Assembly (NCBI GenBank): GCA_028690255.1
Contig: JAQVBP010000052.1
Span: 1-11,111, forward strand
Reading direction: 5' to 3'
DNA: 11,111 nt
Source: Methanosarcinaceae archaeon
Lineage (GTDB): Archaea; Halobacteriota; Methanosarcinia; Methanosarcinales; Methanosarcinaceae
Below are positions 1 through 4,953 of the stretch, piece by piece; positions within the stretch are counted from its first letter, which is position 1, and every line of letters starts with the position of its first letter. A model generated the notes under the pieces. It did no database searches and was not told where the DNA came from. It saw only the letters and a list, made by a program, of their open reading frames with translations. A program made the translations under genes and the position numbers.

Positions 1-12
1 AGGTAACACCGT

Positions 13-46
13 TATCTAAATAGAAAGGGTCATGTACATTTAGATA
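13..46. repeat. 9-bp perfect inverted repeat upstream of the first phosphoesterase
   Basis: TATCTAAAT at 13-21 and ATTTAGATA at 38-46 are exact reverse complements separated by 16 bases. The repeat ends 12 bases before the ATG at 59. It could be a dimeric regulator's operator or a leader hairpin; with only 58 bases upstream in the window the promoter cannot be placed. The symmetry is seen directly; a regulatory role is inference. Confidence 0.5.
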
Positions 47-58
47 TGTGTAAAAAAC

Positions 59-760
59 ATGAAACTCCTCTTAATAGCTGACATCCACGCAAACTACGAA
101 GCTCTCGAAACCGTCCTGGAAATCCCCCATGACCGGGCCGTCTGCCTGGGAGACATCGTGGACTACGGCCCAGACCCTGCTGCCTGTATAGATCTCCTGA
201 AAAAAAAAGGAATCACCACCCTCAGGGGCAACCATGACAACGCCGTGGCCTTCAAAATGGACTGCCAGTGCGGGTACAAATACAAGCACCTTTCAATCGC
301 AACCCGGGAATACACCTGGGAAGTCCTTGATGAATCCCAGATGGAATACCTTCAAAAACTACCCCTTGTAATCAAAGAAGAAATCGACGGGAAAAAGCTT
401 TTCCTGACCCACGCAAGCCCCCGCTCCATTTATGAATACATAAAACCTGAAATCCCGGACGAGAAAATCCTGGAAATGCTTGCGGAGCCAATGGAACCTG
501 TGGATTCCGACTACCTCATAGTGGGCCACTCCCATATTCCCCTGAAGCGGAAACTCGGCTCTCTCACAATAATAAACCCCGGCTCCGTGGGCCAGCCCAG
601 AGACCGGGAAACCCGGGCAAGCTGTGCGGTTTTCGATACGGAAACTGGAGAGGTCGAATTCTTACGCCTCGAATACGACATCGAAGCCGTCTGCTCTAAA
701 ATCGAAGAAAGGATGCCAAAAGCCGACGAACTGACCGCAATCCTCAGGCGCGGGTACTGA
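59..760 (+). CDS. Calcineurin-like metallophosphoesterase (YfcE/ApaH-type fold)
   Basis: A 233-residue soluble protein of the binuclear metallophosphoesterase superfamily, predicted to hydrolyse a phosphomonoester or phosphodiester using two metal ions. All five signature motifs are present in order: D8-x-H10 (ADIHAN), GD32, GNHD with N58/H59, H118 in THASP, and GHSH with H157/H159, followed by the NPGSVGQPRD segment typical of this subgroup. There is no signal peptide or membrane helix, so it is probably cytoplasmic. The ATG at 59 begins directly with the first beta strand (MKLLLIADIH), which supports this start although no Shine-Dalgarno sequence precedes it. A 9-bp inverted repeat lies just upstream. 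The substrate cannot be told from sequence; proteins of this group are often annotated as phosphodiesterases of unknown substrate. Confidence 0.9.
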   Translation: MKLLLIADIHANYEALETVLEIPHDRAVCLGDIVDYGPDPAACIDLLKKKGITTLRGNHDNAVAFKMDCQCGYKYKHLSIATREYTWEVLDESQMEYLQKLPLVIKEEIDGKKLFLTHASPRSIYEYIKPEIPDEKILEMLAEPMEPVDSDYLIVGHSHIPLKRKLGSLTIINPGSVGQPRDRETRASCAVFDTETGEVEFLRLEYDIEAVCSKIEERMPKADELTAILRRGY

Positions 761-810
761 AAACAGGAAATCTAAAAAAGCCTCTCAAAGGGATCCTGAC
801 ATAAAAAGCT

Positions 811-1212
811 TCAGTACTCCCTGATCGCCCGGACAATCTTTTCAATGGCCCCGGGAGTGACGTCTTCCGGCCTCGTTTTGTCTATCCCGAGTTCGGTGAC
901 CATCAGGGTGCAGTCCGCCTCAAGTCCTGCTTCCCCAAGCTTTTTCGTGGCACAGCGGTCGGAACAGCCGTTCAGGGCCAGCAGCCTGAACCCTTCGGAT
1001 ACGGCATCTTCTGCCGCCTCTGCCCCTTTATGCGCGGCCGCAGCTCTGTACAGCCCCGGCCTCCGGAAAGCAAGGGTTGTTGCAGCCTGCATGCTGAGTT
1101 TTCCCGTATTCGAAAGCCCTGAACAGGCAAAAATCAGGGTCCTTTCTTTTTTGTTTCCGCTTCCGGAATTCTCTTCCTTAATTTCCGTGTCCTTCTTTCC
1201 TGCAAATTCCAT
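811..1212 (-). CDS. DGC-domain protein, putative zinc-binding
   Basis: A 133-residue protein resembling the DGC family, small proteins named for an Asp-Gly-Cys motif and thought to bind zinc through conserved cysteines. After a charged, probably disordered N-terminus (residues 1-24, rich in Lys, Glu, Ser and Gly) the domain starts with the strand TLIFACSG containing C30. It continues through SNTGKLSMQAA to the motif LNGCSDRCATK with C83 and C87; here the eponymous Asp is Asn. No membrane segment is seen. The ATG at 1212 is preceded by GGGAG at a spacing of about nine bases. The gene is convergent with the first phosphoesterase and lies downstream of the second on the same strand, separated by about 200 bases with its own palindromic upstream region. 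The cellular role is unknown. Confidence 0.7.
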   Translation of the reverse strand: MEFAGKKDTEIKEENSGSGNKKERTLIFACSGLSNTGKLSMQAATTLAFRRPGLYRAAAAHKGAEAAEDAVSEGFRLLALNGCSDRCATKKLGEAGLEADCTLMVTELGIDKTRPEDVTPGAIEKIVRAIREY

Positions 1213-1421
1213 GATTTATAAGCTCCCGGGGATAGCCCACACAGGTATTTCGAAATATGTTGAAATTCAATTCCCCGGGGATTTGATAAAACTTCCTGTT
1301 TTTCATTGATGGTTGCCGAACTTGCAGCCATGCAGCTTCAGCCAGTATTATTCCAGAAGGCAGGAGTAAATTAGAGAAAAAGGGTGTACTGTTTTTATAA
1401 TTGTAGTGGGCGGTGTGATAC
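1213..1421. promoter_or_regulatory. Upstream region of the DGC gene with a 12-bp palindrome
   Basis: This 209-base gap holds no convincing gene. TATTTCGAAATA at 1246-1257 is a perfect 12-bp palindrome, flanked at roughly equal distances by CCCGGGG (1225-1231) and CCCCGGGG (1273-1280). It sits 34-45 bases upstream of the DGC start codon, a position suited to a promoter-proximal operator on the minus strand. The symmetry is seen; the regulatory role is inferred. Confidence 0.35.
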
Positions 1422-1916
1422 TCAGTCCAGCGTCGTAATCTCGGTGTTCAGGTTTCCGATTTCAAGGACCGCGACCGTAGCTTTTCCGGAAAGGACGCCT
1501 GCGCATTCCCCGGGATTGATTACATGTGTGCTGCCTACAAGCTTGACTCCGGGCTCATGGGTGTGCCCGCGGACGACCACATCGAAATTTCCGGATTCGG
1601 CGAGGGCCTTTACCAGGGCTTCGTTTGTGCCGTGCAGGAGTGCTATGTGCAGCCCGTCAATGGTGAGGTCCGCAAAGTCTCCACAGACTTCGGCCCCCAT
1701 CTCTTCAAACCATTTTGAGAGGACAAGACGATCTCCGTCGTTGTTCCCGAAGACAATATAGAGTTTTGGCTCAAGCTCCTGAAAAGCCCTCACCGTAAAG
1801 GGAGAGACAATATCTCCGGCATGCAGCACTGCTTTTACCTTTATTTCATTGAAGTATTTTACAGCTTTTTTAATTGTTTCCATGTTGTCGTGCGAATCCG
1901 ACATGATGCCTATCAA
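1422..1916 (-). CDS. Metallophosphoesterase, MJ0936/YfcE family
   Basis: A compact phosphoesterase of about 164 residues, the usual size for the MJ0936/YfcE family (manganese- or nickel-dependent phosphodiesterases by family knowledge). Counting from the TTG at 1916, the motifs are SDSH (D7, H9), GD35, GNND (N58), LHG (H95) and GHTH (H118, H120), followed by NPGEC. The frame extends to another TTG at 1925, but that codon abuts the GGAGG at 1926-1930 and would leave no spacing. TTG at 1916 lies eight bases after GGAGGT and gives MIGIMSDSH, matching the usual N-terminus, so it is preferred; an ATG at 1904 would lose the first beta strand. A 17-bp palindrome covers the ribosome site. It is unlike the 233-residue phosphoesterase at 59-760 beyond the shared fold, so the two are not recent duplicates. 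Substrate unknown. Confidence 0.88.
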   Translation of the reverse strand: MIGIMSDSHDNMETIKKAVKYFNEIKVKAVLHAGDIVSPFTVRAFQELEPKLYIVFGNNDGDRLVLSKWFEEMGAEVCGDFADLTIDGLHIALLHGTNEALVKALAESGNFDVVVRGHTHEPGVKLVGSTHVINPGECAGVLSGKATVAVLEIGNLNTEITTLD

Positions 1917-1926
1917 GGCTACCAAC

Positions 1927-1943
1927 CTCCTATAGTATAGGAG
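1927..1943 (-). promoter_or_regulatory. Palindrome covering the Shine-Dalgarno of the second phosphoesterase
   Basis: CTCCTATA-G-TATAGGAG is a perfect palindrome with a single central base. On the minus strand its 3' half contains the GGAG of the ribosome site, and the 5' half contains CTCC, an anti-Shine-Dalgarno sequence; as RNA a 6-bp stem with a 5-base loop could form. The predicted transcription start (about 25 bases from the TATA box) falls inside the palindrome, so an operator at the start site is at least as likely as an RNA hairpin. Confidence 0.45.
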
Positions 1944-1953
1944 ACATTTTAAG

Positions 1954-1965
1954 TATTTAATATAT
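1954..1965 (-). promoter_or_regulatory. TATA box for the second phosphoesterase
   Basis: On the minus strand this reads ATATATTAAATA, a good archaeal TATA element. A start about 25 bases downstream would lie near 1934, giving a very short leader before the TTG start. Confidence 0.45.
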
Positions 1966-2054
1966 GCTCAGGGAACAAAATACCCTATTTTTCCAGACCT
2001 TCGGGTTTCCCCACACTCCCCCAACTTCTACAAAATAAAACCCGGATGAAATAA

Positions 2055-2066
2055 TTATAAATATAT
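2055..2066 (+). promoter_or_regulatory. TATA box for the queC operon
   Basis: TTATAAATATAT in the AT-rich gap between the divergent phosphoesterase and queC. A start about 26 bases downstream falls near 2085, which leaves a leader of about 190 bases before queC. No other comparably good TATA element is closer to queC. Confidence 0.5.
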
Positions 2067-2079
2067 GCCCCCGATATTA

Positions 2080-2177
2080 GTGAGGTGCTACTTGAAGAAT
2101 ACCTCCAGAATACAGGAGGAATACCAGACGGATACTATTCGAATATTACATTAATTACTTTATATTACCCACCTCAC
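2080..2177 (+). promoter_or_regulatory. queC leader with a long-range stem
   Basis: GTGAGGTG (2080-2087) and CACCTCAC (2170-2177) are perfect reverse complements enclosing about 80 bases. Inside, CCTCC (2102-2106) can pair with GGAGG (2115-2119) over an 8-base loop. If transcribed from near 2080 the leader could fold as a closed domain. A known preQ1 riboswitch was considered, but I cannot match its signature here. Confidence 0.3.
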
Positions 2178-2273
2178 CCTCAAAAACATAAACGGGCACT
2201 TAAGAACTACCTAAAACCAGAAAGAAAAATAAACAAACAGAAAGAAAATCAGACGAAAAATCTGTGGTTATAA
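2085..2273 (+). CDS. Possible 62-codon upstream ORF coupled to queC
   Basis: A frame starting with GTG at 2085, essentially at the transcription start predicted from the TATA box, and ending with TAA at 2271-2273, which overlaps the queC ATG as TAATG. Such overlaps usually mean translational coupling, and queC has no Shine-Dalgarno of its own, which fits. The protein would begin MLLEEYLQNTGG and end in a basic stretch rich in Lys, Asn and Gln. I recognise no domain, and the composition of the second half looks more like non-coding AT-rich DNA than a folded protein. It may be a leaderless leader peptide or a chance frame. Confidence 0.3.
   Translation: MLLEEYLQNTGGIPDGYYSNITLITLYYPPHPQKHKRALKNYLKPERKINKQKENQTKNLWL
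2097..2146 (+). repeat. Five GAATAC-like hexamers at exact 11-bp spacing
   Basis: GAATAC at 2097, 2108 and 2119, GGATAC at 2130 and GAATAT at 2141 begin exactly 11 bases apart, with unrelated 5-base spacers. The array lies just downstream of the predicted queC-operon transcription start. Because 11 is not a multiple of three, codon repetition does not explain it. The spacing is close to one helical turn, so the hexamers would face the same side of the DNA, as in an iteron or cooperative operator. Confidence 0.6.
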
Positions 2274-2968
2274 TGAAAGCTATATCCCTATTAAGCAGCG
2301 GACTTGACTCGGTTGCGGCCCTTTCGATTACAGCCAGACGCATGGACTTTGAACTGGCCCTTTCCTTTGACTACGGACAACGGGCCGCAGAACGGGAAAT
2401 CGAATATTCCCGCAGGGTCTGCGAACATTTCGGGATCAGGCAGAAAGTAATTAAACTGGACTGGCTCGCCGAAATCACAAAAACAGCTCTTGTAAACCCT
2501 GGAGTGGAAGTCCCTATTCTTTCGGAAGCAGACATTTCGGCCTCCGCCCCTGCTGAAATTACAGACGCGTCCGCAAAGGCTGTCTGGGTTCCTAACCGAA
2601 ACGGGGCCATGCTCAACATCGCGGCAAGCTTTGCCGAAAGCCTGGGCTGTGAATACGTAATAGCCGGCTTCAACGGGGAAGAAGCCGGAACTTTCCCGGA
2701 TAACTCCCTGGAATTCGTACGGGCAACGGACACCTGCTTTTCCTATTCCACCCAGAACAGTGTCAGGGTACTTGCCCCCCTTATCAAACTCAGCAAACCC
2801 GAAATAGTCAGAAAAGCCCTTGACGCAGCCGCCCCCCTGGAGTATAGCTGGAGCTGCTACCAGGGAGGGGAAAAACCTTGCGGGACCTGTGAAAGCTGCG
2901 TCCGCCGGGCCAGGGCCTTCAAAGAGGTCGGAGAAGAGGACCCTCTCCTTAAGAGGCTCGGACTTTAA
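2273..2968 (+). CDS. queC: 7-cyano-7-deazaguanine (preQ0) synthase QueC
   Basis: QueC converts 7-carboxy-7-deazaguanine, ammonia and ATP into preQ0, the base inserted into archaeal tRNA on the way to archaeosine. The protein of 231 residues is normal in length. It opens with the adenylating PP-loop LLSSGLDS (residues 6-13). A four-cysteine zinc site closes it: C195, then C203, C206 and C209 in PCGTCESC. The frame extends upstream to a GTG at 2264, but the ATG at 2273 places the first strand (MKAISLLSSG) at the N-terminus as in the family and is preferred. No Shine-Dalgarno is visible; the start overlaps the stop of a short upstream frame as TAATG. It is the first recognisable gene of the preQ0 operon. 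Confidence 0.96.
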   Translation: MKAISLLSSGLDSVAALSITARRMDFELALSFDYGQRAAEREIEYSRRVCEHFGIRQKVIKLDWLAEITKTALVNPGVEVPILSEADISASAPAEITDASAKAVWVPNRNGAMLNIAASFAESLGCEYVIAGFNGEEAGTFPDNSLEFVRATDTCFSYSTQNSVRVLAPLIKLSKPEIVRKALDAAAPLEYSWSCYQGGEKPCGTCESCVRRARAFKEVGEEDPLLKRLGL

Positions 2969-3052
2969 AAAGAAAAAAACCCGAAAACCCGAATCAGGAA
3001 AAAAACGGGAAAATACGGGAAAATACGGAAAAAAATCAAAAAAGGTGTTTTT
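2969..3052 (+). other. Purine-rich spacer with short 10-base repeats
   Basis: The gap between queC and the DUF366 gene is almost pure purine with repeated ACGGGAAAAT-like units around 3005-3029. It ends in AGGTG at 3043-3047, the ribosome site for the next gene. No terminator is seen, so the genes are probably cotranscribed. Confidence 0.4.
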
Positions 3053-3610
3053 ATGAAATGTATCGTCCTTGAAGAAAAAACGGACTACGACGGAAGTCAG
3101 ATCTCATCTCTCTGGGGCTACAACAGTTTTGGGGTGCAGGAAGACTCGATTATCATATTCAGAGGGGCCTGCGACGTAAAGATTGAACACATGATCGACC
3201 TGGAGGACCGAAAGGAAAACGAGTCCATATGGTCCGAAGACATGCTGAGCTTTATTATAGAACATTTTGATTCCACAAACCTCAAGCTCATCTACGCAAG
3301 ACAGCGCCTTTTTACCGCCATAGTCAGGGAATATCTGGCAGATGTCGGAGTTTCGACCAGCCGGGAAGGAGACGACCTTTTCCTGGAGGGAAAGAAGCTG
3401 ACGGTTTCCATTGCCAGTACCTCGGCTGTGTCCCAGAAGATTCATTTCGGAATCAACGTGACCCATCCGGTATACGGGAACCTGGAAGAGGCCGGGATAA
3501 AGGCCGGGGAAATTCCAGGGCTCATGCAGGAAATCGGAATGCGCTACGTCCGGGAGTTTGAGGATATTGAAAAAGACCTGAGAAAATCCCGGCCCCTCGG
3601 AGTGGTCTGA
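3053..3610 (+). CDS. DUF366 family protein in the preQ0 operon
   Basis: A 185-residue soluble protein that I assign to the archaeal family DUF366 from overall sequence character (MKCIVLEEKTDYDGSQ start, a central FRGACDVKIEHMIDLEDR segment, and VSIASTSAVSQKIHFGINV near residue 120). No catalytic motif is obvious; the D/E-rich MIDLEDRKENE and the later IHFGIN segment are the most conserved-looking parts. It has AGGTG about six bases before its ATG and ends three bases before queE, so cotranscription with queE is very likely. The placement between queC and queE suggests a role in making or using 7-deazaguanine, but the function is unknown to me and this is inference from context. Confidence 0.7.
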   Translation: MKCIVLEEKTDYDGSQISSLWGYNSFGVQEDSIIIFRGACDVKIEHMIDLEDRKENESIWSEDMLSFIIEHFDSTNLKLIYARQRLFTAIVREYLADVGVSTSREGDDLFLEGKKLTVSIASTSAVSQKIHFGINVTHPVYGNLEEAGIKAGEIPGLMQEIGMRYVREFEDIEKDLRKSRPLGVV

Positions 3611-3613
3611 GAA

Positions 3614-4423
3614 ATGACTCCGGCCAGGGATATGCCAAAAGCTCCTCTCAGGGAGGTTTTTTGTTCGGTGCAGGGGGAAGGTCCTTATGTGGGAAAACGC
3701 CAGGCTTTCGTCCGTTTTTGTGGGTGTAACCTGACCTGTACATACTGCGATACGGACTTTAAAAGCTCTGATGCCTGTGATTTTGAGAGTGAAGAAGGAT
3801 GCGGGGTCTTTGAGAAAATCCCGAATCCCGTAAATGTCGAAACCCTTGAAAGAATGCTGGGAACTTTTGAGAATGTGCATTCCGTTTCCCTTACAGGGGG
3901 AGAACCCCTGCTACATGCGGATTTTATAGGGAAAATGAAAAAAAGCCTGCCCCTTTATCTGGAATCCAACATGACTCTGCCTGAAAACGCAAAGAAAATC
4001 CGGGATAGGGTTGCGTATGTGGCCGGAGACTTCAAGCTTCCCGAAGCCCTCGGGATAAAGGATGTAAGAGCCAGGGAGGCTCACTTTGAAAATACGACGG
4101 AATGCTTCAGAGCCCTCAGGAATACAGAAAGCAGGGACTGCTTCTGCAAGATCGTGGTAAGCAGGAACCCGGAACCTGAAAGCATTCTCTCTGCGGTGGA
4201 TGCAATTGCACCTTATGTCTCATGCGTGATCCTGCAACCTGAAACGCTTTCAAAATCCTGGAGTGGACAGCAGGCACCCTCCCCCCGGGCTCCGCCCGCC
4301 CTCCCCATTCCGGTAAAATGTGCCCAGGACCTAAGGGAACTGCACAGGCTCCAGAAGAGGCTACTTGACAGGATCGACACGCGGATAATTCCCCAGACCC
4401 ACAGGATGTGGGGGTGTTTATGA
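3614..4423 (+). CDS. queE: 7-carboxy-7-deazaguanine synthase QueE (radical SAM)
   Basis: QueE is a radical SAM enzyme that rearranges 6-carboxy-tetrahydropterin into 7-carboxy-7-deazaguanine. The FCSVQGEGPYVGKRQAFVRF segment (residues 16-35) typical of QueE leads into the iron-sulfur motif C38-x3-C42-x2-C45, followed by DTDF; SLTGGEPLLH near residue 92-101 is the SAM-binding GGEP motif, and the RIIPQTHRMWG tail fits the family. The protein is 269 residues. Residues around 219-234 form a proline- and alanine-rich insert encoded by an unusually C-rich stretch (about 4268-4317). The ATG at 3614 lies three bases after DUF366; an ATG at 3632 or 3642-region alternatives cannot be excluded because neither has a strong ribosome site. 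Its stop overlaps the start of queD. Confidence 0.95.
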   Translation: MTPARDMPKAPLREVFCSVQGEGPYVGKRQAFVRFCGCNLTCTYCDTDFKSSDACDFESEEGCGVFEKIPNPVNVETLERMLGTFENVHSVSLTGGEPLLHADFIGKMKKSLPLYLESNMTLPENAKKIRDRVAYVAGDFKLPEALGIKDVRAREAHFENTTECFRALRNTESRDCFCKIVVSRNPEPESILSAVDAIAPYVSCVILQPETLSKSWSGQQAPSPRAPPALPIPVKCAQDLRELHRLQKRLLDRIDTRIIPQTHRMWGCL

Positions 4424-4908
4424 TGACCGAAAATACGAGGATGAAAAACATGAAGACGAAAAACATGAAGACAGAAAATACGAGCAAGGAAAACATGAAG
4501 ACGGTAAACATGAAGACGGTAAACATGAAGACGGTAAACATGAAGGCCGTGACGAAAAGAAAAATGAGACTCGGAATCATCGATTACATAGACAGTGCCC
4601 ACTACCTTCCAGGACACGGCAAGTGCGGAAGGGTCCACGGCCACACTTATAAAATAGAGGTGGTAATCGAGGGCGAGGTACAGGAAAACGGCATGGTTAT
4701 AGATTTCTATGACTTGAAAAAGGGAGTGAAAGAAACCCTTGAGGAATACGACCACAGGCTACTCAACGACCTGATCGAGTTTCCGAGTTCCGAACACCTC
4801 TGCCAGCAGGTCCACGTCCACCTTTTTGAAAAGTTTGGCTTTCCCCTGAAGGTTCGCGTCTGGGAAGGGGAAGGAAAATGGTGTGAACTGGATAATTTTT
4901 CGAAGTAA
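4420..4908 (+). CDS. queD: 6-carboxy-tetrahydropterin synthase QueD with repetitive N-terminal extension
   Basis: QueD converts 7,8-dihydroneopterin triphosphate to 6-carboxy-5,6,7,8-tetrahydropterin, the QueE substrate. The core begins at the Met encoded at 4564. Numbered from there, zinc ligands H13, H25 and H27 (SAHYL, VHGH), catalytic C21 (GKCGR), the GMVIDFYDLK segment, YDHRLLND and VRVWEGEGKW are all present, and its 114 residues are a normal full length. Upstream, the same frame is open through 48 residues made mostly of N-M-K-T-x pentads. GGGGGTG at 4410-4416 is a plausible ribosome site for ATG 4420 or 4423, both overlapping the queE stop, whereas ATG 4564 has none visible; I therefore keep the long form. 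Each repeat also carries an in-frame ATG, so internal initiation is possible. It is the last gene of the operon. Confidence 0.9.
   Translation: MMTENTRMKNMKTKNMKTENTSKENMKTVNMKTVNMKTVNMKAVTKRKMRLGIIDYIDSAHYLPGHGKCGRVHGHTYKIEVVIEGEVQENGMVIDFYDLKKGVKETLEEYDHRLLNDLIEFPSSEHLCQQVHVHLFEKFGFPLKVRVWEGEGKWCELDNFSK
4432..4551 (+). repeat. Eight tandem 15-bp units at the 5' end of queD
   Basis: Eight consecutive 15-base units fill exactly 120 bases. Three are identical (AACATGAAGACGGTA at 4492, 4507 and 4522); those at 4447, 4462 and 4537 differ by a few bases; those at 4432 and 4477 are more diverged. Each encodes a pentapeptide starting with Asn, usually N-M-K-T-x, in frame with queD. The identity of the middle copies points to recent slippage expansion. 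Confidence 0.9.
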
Positions 4909-4953
4909 ATTCCCTACCTTGGGGCATTTTTCATCCGAACCAGCTTCTTCTGT

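Noticed and set aside
845..1309. 154-codon + strand frame opposite the DGC gene
   Set aside because: It is antisense to a gene with recognisable cysteine motifs and has no family features of its own.
2264..2272. GTG start for queC three codons upstream
   Set aside because: ATG at 2273 matches the family N-terminus and the TAATG overlap; the GTG has no ribosome site.
3104..3880. 258-codon open frame on the minus strand
   Set aside because: It lies antisense across the DUF366 gene and the start of queE, both with strong family features, and its translation shows no domain.
4432..4551. CRISPR-like array
   Set aside because: The 15-base units are directly contiguous with no spacers and are in frame with queD.
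4213..4755. Minus-strand frames with repeated Phe-Met-Phe-Thr or Leu-His-Val-Tyr-Arg units resembling a membrane protein
   Set aside because: The repeats are the reverse complement of the 15-bp units at the queD 5' end; no independent start signal or domain is seen.
4911..4932. Terminator between queD and the kinase
   Set aside because: Only a three-base CCC/GGG stem precedes the T-run, too weak to call.
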